Positions 1 through 7,950 of a DNA stretch of 36,388 bases are shown piece after piece (the stretch's first letter is position 1; the number at the start of each line of letters is the position of its first letter). The notes under the pieces are model-generated. The model was not told where the DNA came from, did no database searches, and worked only from the letters and a program-made list of their open reading frames with translations. The stretch is from Candidatus Binatia bacterium (GTDB taxonomy: Bacteria; Desulfobacterota; Binatia; UBA12015). The translations under genes were made by a program, and so were the position numbers. The stretch spans positions 1-36,388 of the forward strand of contig JAIEPK010000554.1 in the NCBI GenBank assembly GCA_019749875.1, read 5' to 3'.

Positions 1-756
1 GACGAGGTCGCCCCGCGCGAGCGCCTCGCCCGGTTGCTCGGTCTCGTCGGTCGCGGCGCGCTCGCGCTCGACGGCGGTCTGCCGCCGCTGCCGGCGCGCG
101 ATCCCGACGCCGACGAGGTGCTCGCGCTCGCGAGCCGGCAGCGGCTCGATCTCGCCGCCGCCCGTCAAGAACAGGTGGCGCTGCGCGAGGCGCTCGACAC
201 CGCGCGTGCGTTTCGCTGGTTCGGCGACGTCCAGGTCGGTGCGTCCGCCTCGAAGGACTCGGGAGAGAGCTACTTCGTGCTCGGCCCGAGCGCGTCCCTC
301 GAGCTGCCGATCTTCGACCAGAAGCAGGCGCAGCTCGCGCGGCTCGAGGCACAGCTCGAGCGCAGCCGCCTGCATGCCGACGCGGTGGCGCTCGACGTCC
401 AGAGCGAGGTCCGTGGTGCGTTCGACGAGCTGCTCGCGCAGCGTGCACTCGCGACCCATCTGCGCGATGCGCTGCTGCCGCTGCGAGAGCGCGTGGTCGC
501 GCTCTCGCAGCAGCACTACGACTACATGCAGATCGGAACGTTCGAGCTGCTGCTCGCCAAGCAGGCCGAGGTCCTCGCGTACCGCGACTACGTCACCGCG
601 GTGCGCGACTACTGGCTCGCGTACGCGACCCTGGAGCGTGCGGTCGGTGCGCGGCTCGCACCGGATGCCGCGTCGAGCGGCGACGTGCTCATGCTGCCGC
701 ACGCCGACGCAGGGTCGCCGACCATGCTCGAGCATCACCATCATGGAGGCCACTGA
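1..756 (+). CDS. TolC-family outer membrane efflux protein, C-terminal part
   Basis: The reading frame is open from the first base, so the gene begins upstream of the window and only its last 251 codons are seen. The sequence has the long Ala/Leu/Arg/Glu-rich helices of TolC/CusC proteins: two coiled-coil stretches (about 40-65 and 110-145 of the visible part) separated by a beta-strand segment (VGASASKDSGESYFVLGPS) that fits the outer-membrane barrel. Such proteins form the trimeric exit duct of tripartite efflux pumps. The tail ends MLEHHHHGGH, a natural His cluster that suggests metal contact. The stop lies one base before the ATG of a multicopper oxidase, so the two are probably one copper/metal resistance operon. 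The substrate is inferred from this neighbour only. Confidence 0.85.
   Translation, partial: DEVAPRERLARLLGLVGRGALALDGGLPPLPARDPDADEVLALASRQRLDLAAARQEQVALREALDTARAFRWFGDVQVGASASKDSGESYFVLGPSASLELPIFDQKQAQLARLEAQLERSRLHADAVALDVQSEVRGAFDELLAQRALATHLRDALLPLRERVVALSQQHYDYMQIGTFELLLAKQAEVLAYRDYVTAVRDYWLAYATLERAVGARLAPDAASSGDVLMLPHADAGSPTMLEHHHHGGH
745..749 (+). promoter_or_regulatory. Ribosome binding site for the multicopper oxidase
   Basis: GGAGG lies inside the last codons of the TolC-like gene, 8 bases before the ATG at 758. It favours that start over an in-frame ATG at 743. Confidence 0.6.
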
Positions 757-757
757 G

Positions 758-2095
758 ATGTTCACCCGACGTCGCATCGTCGCCGGCGCGCTCGCGAGCG
801 CGGGCGCAGGCGCCTGGCACGCGCTCCTCGCACGCACGGCGCGCGCGCAGGAGCACGTCCACGACCACGGCTCCGCACCGGACGCGCCGCCCTCGTCGGC
901 GGCGCGTCCGGATCCACGAGCAGGAGCTGGCGGTCCGCCGCCGATCACCGGGACGAGCAGCTACACGCCGGTCGTCACGCCGGACGTCGGCACGCTGCCC
1001 TGGGTGATGAAGGACGGCGTCAAGGAGTTTCGACTCGTCGCCGAGCCGGTGACGCGCGAGTTCGCGGCCGGGCTGCGCGTCAAGTGCTGGGGCTACAACG
1101 GCAGCACGCCGGGGCCGACCATCGAGGCCGTCGAGGGCGACCGGGTGCGCCTCCTGGTGACCAACCGGCTGCCCGAACCGACGTCCATCCACTGGCACGG
1201 CATCCTGCTGCCGGCCGGCATGGACGGCGTGAGCGGGCTCAACCAGCCGTCGATCAAGCCGGGCGAAACGTTCGCCTACGAGTTCACGCTCAAGCAGAGC
1301 GGTACGCAGATGTACCATCCGCACGCCGACGAGATGCTGCAGATGGCGGTCGGCATGATGGGCCTCTTCATCATCCATCCGCGTACGCCGGTCGGGCCGC
1401 CGGTCGATCGCGACTTCGCGATCATGCTGCACGAGTGGGCGATCCATCCCGGGACGTACCGTCCGGATCCGTCGGTGATGACCGACTTCAACGTGTTCAC
1501 GTTCAACGGCAAGGTCTATCCGGGCACGAGCCCGCTGGTCGTGCGGACGGGGCAGCGCGTGCGCATCCGCTTCGGCAACCTCAGCATGGACGAGCACCCG
1601 ATCCACCTGCACGGCTTCCAGTTCTGGACCACGGGCACCGATGCAGGCCCGATCCGCGAGTCGGCGCAGGTGCGTGAGACCACGGTGCCGGTGTCGGTCG
1701 GTGCCACGCGCGACATCGAGTTCGTCGCCGACGAGTCCGGCGACTGGATCCTGCACTGCCACCGCTCGCACCACACCATGAACCAGATGGGCCACGGCAT
1801 TCCGAACACGCTCGGCGTCAAGCATGGTCCCGGCGAAGCGTCGGTGCGGAAGCTGCTGCCCGGATACATGACGATGGGTCAGGACGGCATGGGCGACATG
1901 CAGGACATGGCGCACCACATGAAGGGTCCGGCCAACACGCTGCCGATGATGGCCGGACGCGGCCCGTTCGGGAACATCGAGATGGGCGGCATGTTCACCA
2001 TCCTCAAGGTCCGCGACGAGGTCGCGGCCGACTACGCCGACCCGGGCTGGTACGCGTATCCACCGGGGACCGTCGCGTACCGCGTCGACGGGTGA
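758..2095 (+). CDS. Tat-exported multicopper oxidase (CopA/CueO-like)
   Basis: A 445-residue periplasmic copper enzyme. The N-terminus (MFTRRRIVAGALASAGAGAW) is a twin-arginine-type signal, followed by a His-rich stretch (QEHVHDHG). All copper-binding motifs of the family are visible in order: HWHG (145-148), YHPH (186-189), HPIHLH (280-285) and the HCH-x3-H-x4-M motif (333-344), which supplies the type 1 and trinuclear copper ligands including the axial Met. After it comes a Met-rich tail (370-412: MTMGQDGMGDMQDMAHHM, then MM, EMGGM) typical of Cu(I)-handling oxidases. The likely role is periplasmic Cu(I) oxidation and copper tolerance with the TolC-type duct just upstream. A laccase-like substrate cannot be excluded. 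Confidence 0.92.
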   Translation: MFTRRRIVAGALASAGAGAWHALLARTARAQEHVHDHGSAPDAPPSSAARPDPRAGAGGPPPITGTSSYTPVVTPDVGTLPWVMKDGVKEFRLVAEPVTREFAAGLRVKCWGYNGSTPGPTIEAVEGDRVRLLVTNRLPEPTSIHWHGILLPAGMDGVSGLNQPSIKPGETFAYEFTLKQSGTQMYHPHADEMLQMAVGMMGLFIIHPRTPVGPPVDRDFAIMLHEWAIHPGTYRPDPSVMTDFNVFTFNGKVYPGTSPLVVRTGQRVRIRFGNLSMDEHPIHLHGFQFWTTGTDAGPIRESAQVRETTVPVSVGATRDIEFVADESGDWILHCHRSHHTMNQMGHGIPNTLGVKHGPGEASVRKLLPGYMTMGQDGMGDMQDMAHHMKGPANTLPMMAGRGPFGNIEMGGMFTILKVRDEVAADYADPGWYAYPPGTVAYRVDG

Positions 2096-2164
2096 TGGTG
2101 CCGTCCCGCGCGTGAGGTCGTGTCGCCGCTCTGGCGCCGCGGCGCGGATCGGTCAGAGTGGAAC

Positions 2165-3195
2165 GTGTCGGAAGGCCCCGAAGTCCGTCGCACCGCGGAC
2201 CGCATCGCCGAGGTGCTGGTCGGCCGCACCATCGAGGCGGTCGAGCTGCGCAAGCGCACCGGCGCGCCGGGCGACGAGCTCGCGGTGCGCGTCGTCGGCA
2301 GGCGCGTCAAGGACGTGCGGACGCACGGCAAGAACATCGTGATCGCGTTCACGCGCGGGCTCTACCTGCACAACCACATGATGATGTGGGGCAAGTGGCG
2401 GACATACGCCCGCCGCGCCTACGACGAGGGTCGGGCGAAGCCGCCGCCGCGCGGACGATGGCGGCGCGCTCGCGCGTCCGAGCCGCGCCGCGAGGTGCGC
2501 GAGGTCGACGACGTGCGGCAGGACTCGCGCGTCCGCCTGGTGCTCGCGACCGCGGAGCACGTTGCGATCCAGTTCAACGGTCCGATCCTGCGCTTTTCGC
2601 GCAGCGACCCCGCGGCTCGATCGAGCGCCTCGGCCCGGATGCGCTCGCCGGTGCGCTGCCGCTGCCCGAGGTGGAGCGTGCGCTCGAGGCGCGCGGCGGC
2701 AAGACGCTCGCCGACGTGCTGCTCGATCAAAGCTTCGTCGCCGGGATCGGCAACAAGTACAAGTCCGACATCCTGTTCCTGCTCGGCCTGCACCCGTTCC
2801 GGCGCGCGGTGTCGCTCGACGCGGGCGAGCGCCGGCGCCTCTTCGCCGAGATCCCGCGCATGCTGCGCTTCGGCTACGAGAGCGGCGGGCGCAGCCGCCC
2901 GCTCGAGGACGGCGAGTCGGCACGCAGCTGGGACACGCGGCACTGGGTGTTCCGCCGTGGCGGGCGGCCGTGCTGGCACTGCAGCGCGACCATCCGCACC
3001 GACCGCGCGTCGAGCGCGCGCGTCACCTACTGGTGTCCCCGCTGCCAGCCGGAGCCGTCGTCGGAGCAGGTGGTGCCGGCACCGCCGGCTCCATCTGCGG
3101 CAGCGGCGGCTCCACCACCTCGGGCGCGGCGCCGTTCGCGGGCGCCGGCTGCACCGGCGGGTCGTCCTCGAACGACTGCTCGTACGCGCGCATGA
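2165..3195 (+). CDS. nei: Nei/Fpg-family DNA glycosylase (endonuclease VIII-like), apparent frameshift
   Basis: Base-excision repair glycosylase/AP lyase. The start is GTG at 2165, giving (M)SEGPEVRR, which aligns with the Fpg/Nei N-terminus. LYLHNHMMMWGKWRTY resembles the Nei strand around HNQLYGVWR of E. coli. The first half reads in one frame to RFSRSDP near 2611; the rest (GSIERLGPDAL onward) continues in the -1 frame. One extra C in the CCCC run at 2608-2611 would restore a continuous protein. The second half has the helix-two-turn-helix region (LLDQSFVAGIGNKYKSDIL) and a zinc finger, CWHC then CPRC, ending near 3052. The remaining Pro/Ala/Arg-rich tail to 3195 is antisense to the ABC ATPase gene. 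The expected N-terminal catalytic Pro is Ser here. It may be a pseudogene or a sequencing error. Confidence 0.8.
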
Positions 3196-3895
3196 CGTCG
3201 TCGAACGCGCCGTCGAGCCGCACGCGCCCGGCGTCGATCCAGATCGCCCGATCGCAGTACGCGGCGAGGAACGCAGGGTCGTGCGACGTCATGACCAGCG
3301 TTCGACCGGACTGTGCGAGCGCACGGAAGTAGCCGTCGGCGGTGCGCGCGAAGCCGCGATCGACGTTGCCGAGGACCTCGTCGAAGATCAGGAAGCGCTC
3401 GCTGGTCTCGGCGAAGATGCTCAACGCGAGGCGCTGCACCTGGCCCATCGACAGGTCCTTCAGCGCCGCGTGCTGGAGGTGCGCGATCCCGGCGCGCGCG
3501 ATGATGTCCGCGTGCCGCGGCTCCAGCCGGCGCCGCGTGAGGCCGTGGATCGCGCCGAAGAGGTACACGTTGTCGGCGACGCTCAGCTCCTGCATGAACC
3601 CGATCGTCGTGCTGAACAGCGCGCGCGGCGCCTCGGCGAGGACGATCGTGCCGCTGGTCGGTGCGAGGATGCCGGCCAGCAGGCGCAGCAGGGTCGTCTT
3701 GCCGGAGCCGTTGCGCCCGACCAGCGCCAGACGGTCGCCGGGTGCGAGCGCGAAGCTGACGTCCTCGAGCGCCCACAGCTCGTGGCGCAGCGTCTCGCGG
3801 CGTAGCAGCGCGCGCAGCACGCGCAGCGTCGTGCGCTGCGTGTGCGGGATCATGAAGCGCTTCGCGACGTTGACCAGCCGGACCGCGTCGCTCAC
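3023..3895 (-). CDS. ABC-2 type transporter ATP-binding protein (polysaccharide/O-antigen export type)
   Basis: A 290-residue ATPase of the Wzt/TagH/KpsT class. Walker A is GRNGSGKT (60-67), the signature LSMGQ (148-152), Walker B FLIFDE (168-173) and the switch His H205 (TSHD). The early HTQRTTLRVLRAL segment and the ALEDVSFALAPGDRLALVG lead-in are typical of surface-polysaccharide exporters. It lacks the separate carbohydrate-binding domain of long Wzt proteins and ends in a 45-residue Pro/Ala-rich tail. The GTG start overlaps the permease stop by four bases (GTGA), implying translational coupling. Its 3' end overlaps the convergent nei gene. The substrate is unknown, and no glycan-synthesis genes flank it here. 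Confidence 0.88.
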   Translation of the reverse strand: MSDAVRLVNVAKRFMIPHTQRTTLRVLRALLRRETLRHELWALEDVSFALAPGDRLALVGRNGSGKTTLLRLLAGILAPTSGTIVLAEAPRALFSTTIGFMQELSVADNVYLFGAIHGLTRRRLEPRHADIIARAGIAHLQHAALKDLSMGQVQRLALSIFAETSERFLIFDEVLGNVDRGFARTADGYFRALAQSGRTLVMTSHDPAFLAAYCDRAIWIDAGRVRLDGAFDDVMRAYEQSFEDDPPVQPAPANGAAPEVVEPPLPQMEPAVPAPPAPTTAPAGSGDTSR

Positions 3896-4662
3896 GTGCG
3901 CTCCATCGCGCTGCTTTCGGTCGACAGGAACGCCGCGTAGCCGGCGACCAGAACCACCGTCCCGATCAGCAGGGCGTGCAGGTAGACACCCGCACCCGCC
4001 GCGGGGCCGATCATCGCGCCGCGCAGCGCCTCGAGGAACGGCGTCAGCGGGTTCAGCCAGTAGATGATGAAGCGCGCCGGCGCCGACAGGCTCTCGAGCC
4101 CGTAGAAGACCGGCGTCACGAACATCAGCAGGTGTGTCACCAGCGTCCAGATGTGCTCGGTGTCGCGCGCGAAGCTGAACAGCACCGCGCCAATCATGCC
4201 GATGCCGGTGACGAGCGCGAAGAAGGCCAGCAGCAACGGCAGGGTGGCGAGCAGACCCTGCCAGGTGAGCGTTCCGTAGTGCAGCGCGAGCAGCGTGCAC
4301 AGGACCATCTCGACCAGGAACTTGTAGCCGTGGAACGCGACCTGCGAGAGGATCACGGTCTCGCGCGGGACGCTCGTGTTGAGCAGCAGCGGCCGGTTCG
4401 CGAACAGGATCGTGATCAGGAGCCGCGTCGCGGTCGCGAAGTAGCTCACCACCGCGATGCCGAGCAGGAGGTACAGCGGGTAGGCCTTCAGCTCCTCGCC
4501 GAAGCGCTCGCGGAAGACGAGATAGAGCGCGGACAGCATCGCGAACGGGGCGAGCAGGCTCCACAGGGCGCCCGCGACGGAGTTGTGGTCGGTGTGCTTG
4601 AACGCCGCGCGCACCAGCTCGACGAACAGCGCACGGTTCTCCTCGCCGAAGAACGAGCGCAC
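3892..4662 (-). CDS. ABC-2 type transporter permease (Wzm/TagG-like)
   Basis: Membrane partner of the ATPase encoded directly downstream. About six hydrophobic segments are visible (for example LYLLLGIAVVSYFATATRLL and LLATLPLLLAFFALVTGIGM), and GALWSLLAPFAMLSALYLVF matches the first membrane helix region of Wzm/TagG permeases. It should export a lipid-linked glycan or similar polymer across the inner membrane. The GTG at 4662 leaves the usual short cytoplasmic lead (RSFFGEENRALFVELVRAAF). The open frame runs on to an ATG at 5004, but that part is Arg-rich and non-coding in character. A CTG at about 4737 with GAGG seven bases upstream would add LSTAPPPIAAPRNDL and is a real alternative. Confidence 0.85.
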   Translation of the reverse strand: MRSFFGEENRALFVELVRAAFKHTDHNSVAGALWSLLAPFAMLSALYLVFRERFGEELKAYPLYLLLGIAVVSYFATATRLLITILFANRPLLLNTSVPRETVILSQVAFHGYKFLVEMVLCTLLALHYGTLTWQGLLATLPLLLAFFALVTGIGMIGAVLFSFARDTEHIWTLVTHLLMFVTPVFYGLESLSAPARFIIYWLNPLTPFLEALRGAMIGPAAGAGVYLHALLIGTVVLVAGYAAFLSTESSAMERT

Positions 4663-4943
4663 GCGCGACGTGGCGCGGCCCAGGAGCCACGTCAGGTCAT
4701 TGCGCGGTGCCGCGATCGGTGGCGGAGCGGTGCTCAGCGCGACCTCGCGCCGGCCCGTTCCGCCGGCGTCCGGAGCATCGCGCCGTCGTGACGGATCGAC
4801 GACATGCGCCGGCAGTTTCGCGTCCGCATCGCGGGATGTAAAGCGTGCCCCCGGCGTCGGCCGCCTCCCGCGTTGCCGCTGCCGGTGTCGCCTCGTAGAG
4901 TGGGCGACGCGGCGTCGCACCGGCGCGGCGTCCGGAAATCGAC

Positions 4944-6575
4944 TTGACGATCGCGCGCAACGCAGAAGCACCCGCACTGCCCGCGGGCCCCGAGCCCACG
5001 GCATCGGCGTGGGCTCCGCTCCGCCACGGCATGTTCCGGGCGTTGTGGATCGCGTCGCTCGCCTCCAACGTCGGTACGTGGATGCAGAGCGTCGCCGCGG
5101 TGTGGCTCATGACGTCGCTGTCGAGCTCGCCGGTCATGGTGGCGCTGGTACAGACCGCCGCGAGCCTGCCGCTCGTCCTCCTGGCGCTGCCCGCGGGTGC
5201 GCTCGCCGACATGGTCGACCGGCGGAAGCTCCTGCTCGCGGCACAGACCTGGATGCTGCTCGCATCCGGCGCGCTGGGCCTGCTCACGGTGTGGGGACTG
5301 CGTGATCCGTGGTGGCTGCTGGGCTTCACCTTCGCGATGGGCCTGGGCTCGGCCCTGACCGGGCCCGCGTGGCTCGCGATCACGCTCGAGCTGGTGCCGC
5401 GGCACGAGCTGCCGGCGGCGGTCGCGCTGAGCTCCGCGTCGCTCAACCTGGCGCGCGCGATCGGACCCGCGATCGGCGGCCTGATCGTCGCGGCGATGGG
5501 CCCCGGACCGGCGTTCCTGCTGAACGCGGTGTCGTTCCTCGCGGTGCTGGGCGTGCTGTTCGCGTGGCGGCGCGAGCCGCCGGTGACCGTGCTGCCGCGC
5601 GAGCACGTGTTCGGCGCGATCCGCGCCGGCATGCGCTTCACGCGTCACTCGCCGGCACTCAAGCGCATCCTGCTGCGCGTCGGTCTGTTCGTCTTCTTCA
5701 CCAGCTCGCTGTGGGCGCTGCTGCCGGTGCTCGCGAAGCAGCGCATGGACACGCACGCTGCCGGCTATGGCGTGCTGCTCGGTGCGATCGGCATCGGTGC
5801 GGTGATCGGCGCGTTCACGCTGCCGCGGGTGCGCAGTCTCTTGACGGTCGACCGCATCGTCGACGTCGCCGGCATCGTCTTCGCGGGGGTGCTGCTGCTG
5901 CTCGGCGTCGTGCCGAGCTTCGCGCTCGCCTGTGCCCTGCTGGTCGCGTGCGGTCTCGCCTGGATGTCGCCGCTGTCGAGCCTCAACGTCGAGACGCAGT
6001 CGGTGGCGCCGTCGTGGGTGCGCGCGCGTGCGCTCGCGCTGCACCTGCTCGTGCTGCAGGGCGGGCTCGCCGGCGGCAGCGCGCTCTGGGGCTGGGTCGC
6101 GGATCGGCAGGGCAGCCCGCGCGCGTTGCAGATCGCGGGCGCGGGGCTGCTGGTCGCGGTCGTGGTCAGCCAGCGCTTCCGCCTGCGGCCGACGGCGCAC
6201 ATCGATCTCAGCCCCGCCGTCCGGTGGCCGGCGAAGGAGGTCATGGAGGCCGCCGAGTACGACGAGGGGCCGGTGCTGGTGTCGGTCGAGTACGAGATCG
6301 ATCCTGCGCGAGAGGAGGAGTTCTTGCGCACGATGGAGATCGTGCGCCGCATGCGACGCCGCAGCGGTGCGTGGCGCTGGGGCGTGTTCCGCGATGCGGC
6401 GCGGCCGAACGTGTACCTCGAATCGTTCCTGGTCGAGTCGTGGCTCGAGCACCTCCGCCAGCACGAGCGCATGACGGTGACCGACCGTGACATCAGCTAC
6501 CGCGCCCGCGCCTTCCACGTCGCCGCGGAGCCGCCGATCGTACGCCACCTGATCGCGCGCTTGCCCATTGGTTGA
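4944..6575 (+). CDS. MFS transporter with C-terminal dimeric alpha/beta-barrel domain
   Basis: A 543-residue major facilitator of the MFS_3/enterobactin-exporter-like group. The start LRHGMFRALWIASLASNVGTW and AAVWLMTSLSSSPVMVALVQ is characteristic, and about twelve membrane helices fill residues 25-420. ADMVDRRKL is the conserved loop between helices 2 and 3. The last 110 residues (from about 430) form a soluble domain (VLVSVEYEIDPAREEEFLRT...AWRWGVFRDAARPNVYLESF) resembling antibiotic-biosynthesis-monooxygenase-type barrels, a fusion known in this family. The start is taken as TTG at 4944 because no ATG/GTG lies between it and the first helix except the ATG in HGMF. It is divergent from the ABC operon. 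The exported compound is unknown. Confidence 0.85.
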   Translation: MTIARNAEAPALPAGPEPTASAWAPLRHGMFRALWIASLASNVGTWMQSVAAVWLMTSLSSSPVMVALVQTAASLPLVLLALPAGALADMVDRRKLLLAAQTWMLLASGALGLLTVWGLRDPWWLLGFTFAMGLGSALTGPAWLAITLELVPRHELPAAVALSSASLNLARAIGPAIGGLIVAAMGPGPAFLLNAVSFLAVLGVLFAWRREPPVTVLPREHVFGAIRAGMRFTRHSPALKRILLRVGLFVFFTSSLWALLPVLAKQRMDTHAAGYGVLLGAIGIGAVIGAFTLPRVRSLLTVDRIVDVAGIVFAGVLLLLGVVPSFALACALLVACGLAWMSPLSSLNVETQSVAPSWVRARALALHLLVLQGGLAGGSALWGWVADRQGSPRALQIAGAGLLVAVVVSQRFRLRPTAHIDLSPAVRWPAKEVMEAAEYDEGPVLVSVEYEIDPAREEEFLRTMEIVRRMRRRSGAWRWGVFRDAARPNVYLESFLVESWLEHLRQHERMTVTDRDISYRARAFHVAAEPPIVRHLIARLPIG

Positions 6576-6660
6576 CGGAGAGGGGTCCGGCGAGTCGGCC
6601 CGGGCGCCGCACGCGGGGCAGTTCGAACGGCACCGCGTGCGTGTGTGCGACGTCGTGCCC

Positions 6661-6775
6661 GCGAGTGCTTTGCGCCTGCCGGCTCCGTTCCGGTCGCCAT
6701 GGTGCGGTGGCAATTCAGTCTTCCTTCGGAGCGGCTCCCAAGCAGTCACTCCGCCGGCAGGCGCAAAGCACTCGC
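6661..6775. repeat. 115-bp element bounded by 23-bp perfect inverted repeats
   Basis: The arm at 6661-6683 (starting GCGAGTGCTTTGCG) is exactly the reverse complement of 6753-6775 (ending CAAAGCACTCGC). The 69 bases between them are less GC-rich (CAATTCAGTCTTCC near 6711-6724) and hold no gene. It lies in the 294-bp space between the convergent MFS and LLM genes. No target duplication is evident next to the arms. It could be a bidirectional terminator, a MITE-like element or a REP-type repeat; the arms are longer and farther apart than in a simple terminator. Confidence 0.7.
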
Positions 6776-6869
6776 AGTGAACGCGTACCGGCGCACCGAC
6801 CCCGCGGGCACGTACTCGGCGTCGTCGGCTCGACACGTCAAGCACACTCGGAGCGACGCGGCGCGCGGC

Positions 6870-7814
6870 TCAGCGAAATGCCGGGATGACCTTCTCCGCG
6901 AAGAGCCGCGTCGCGCGCAGGTCGTCGACGCGGCCGAACATGGCGATGAAGTGCGTGACGCCGATCTCGGTGAACTCGCGGATGCGTTCGATGACCTGCT
7001 CCGGCGTACCCGCGATCATGCGCTCGTCCATCGCGGCGCCGACGCCACCCATCGCCGCGGCGCGCTTCTCGAGGCGTCGCTTCAGCCGGTCCGCGTCGTC
7101 GTCGATCAGCAGCGGTCCGAACCAGCTGCGCTCGATCTCGCGCGGATCGCGGCCGACGTCGGCGCAGTGCCGGTCGAGGATCTCCATCTTGTGCTTGAAC
7201 TCGGCCGGCGAGCCGCCCATGTTCCAGACTTGCGCGTAGCGCGCGACGAGCTTCAGCAGCACCTTTTCTCCGCCGCCGCCGATGACGATCGGCGGGTGTG
7301 GCTTCTGCACGGGCTGCGGACGGTTCCACGCGCGCTCGACGCGGTAGTGCTCGCCGGCGAAGTCGGCGCGGTCGTCGCGCCACATGCGGACGCAGATCTC
7401 GAGCGCCTCCGCGAACTGCTCGAGGCGCTGCTTGATCGGCGGAAAGTCGTAGCCGTAGGCCTGGTACTCCTTCTCGAACCAGCCGGCGCCGAGTCCGAAT
7501 TCGAGACGTCCGCCGGAGATGGCGTCCAGACTCGCGGCCATCTTCGCGACCAGGGCGGGGCTGCGGTACGAGTTGCAGCCGACCAGGATGCCGAAGCGGA
7601 CGCGGCTGGTCTCGCGCGCGAGTGCTGCGAGCGTCACCCAGGCTTCGAGCTGGTCGGCATGCGCGGGCGTGACGACGCCGTAGAAGTGGTCGTCGAGCCA
7701 GAGCGTGTCATAGCCGAGGCGCTCGGCCTCTCGCCAGTGCTCGGCGAGGGCCTGGTAGCTGGCGCCTTCCTGCGGTGTCTGGATGCCGAAGCGTACGCGA
7801 CGATCGCTGATCAT
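6870..7814 (-). CDS. LLM-class (luciferase-like) flavin/F420-dependent oxidoreductase
   Basis: A 314-residue TIM-barrel oxidoreductase of the bacterial luciferase-like family. The start is VRFGIQTPQEGASYQALAE, with LGYDTLWLDDHFYGVV after it. LVGCNSYRSPALVAKMAASL, DAISGGRLEFGLGAGW and the late KPHPPIVIGGGGEKVLLKLV are the family landmarks. Such enzymes use FMN or F420 to oxidise alcohols, ketones or hydride-donor substrates in the cytoplasm; the cofactor cannot be decided from sequence alone. The ATG at 7814 is preceded by AGGAGG with a five-base spacer. It stands alone, convergent with the MFS gene and divergent from the sulfatase gene. Confidence 0.88.
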   Translation of the reverse strand: MISDRRVRFGIQTPQEGASYQALAEHWREAERLGYDTLWLDDHFYGVVTPAHADQLEAWVTLAALARETSRVRFGILVGCNSYRSPALVAKMAASLDAISGGRLEFGLGAGWFEKEYQAYGYDFPPIKQRLEQFAEALEICVRMWRDDRADFAGEHYRVERAWNRPQPVQKPHPPIVIGGGGEKVLLKLVARYAQVWNMGGSPAEFKHKMEILDRHCADVGRDPREIERSWFGPLLIDDDADRLKRRLEKRAAAMGGVGAAMDERMIAGTPEQVIERIREFTEIGVTHFIAMFGRVDDLRATRLFAEKVIPAFR

Positions 7815-7819
7815 CGGGG

Positions 7820-7825
7820 CCTCCT
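7820..7825 (-). promoter_or_regulatory. Shine-Dalgarno site of the LLM oxidoreductase
   Basis: On the minus strand AGGAGG sits five bases before the ATG at 7814, one of the strongest ribosome-binding sites in the window. Confidence 0.7.
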
Positions 7826-7950
7826 AGTACATGCGGCATGGCGGATCCACGACGGGCTCGTGAGGGGCCGGGCCGCGCTGCGCACGTGGTGTGCCCTTGT
7901 CAGGAAAAAGATCGTTGCCGAGCGCGGAGATCGCGGGCTAGCTTCGCGAT

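Noticed and set aside
206-757. Long plus-strand frame preceding the multicopper oxidase start
   Set aside because: It is Arg/Ser-rich and antiphase to the TolC-like gene; the Tat signal and GGAGG site place the true start at 758.
4734-6845. 703-codon minus-strand frame under the MFS gene
   Set aside because: Arg/Asp/Glu/Gln-rich shadow of the MFS gene; the plus-strand frame has the membrane helices.
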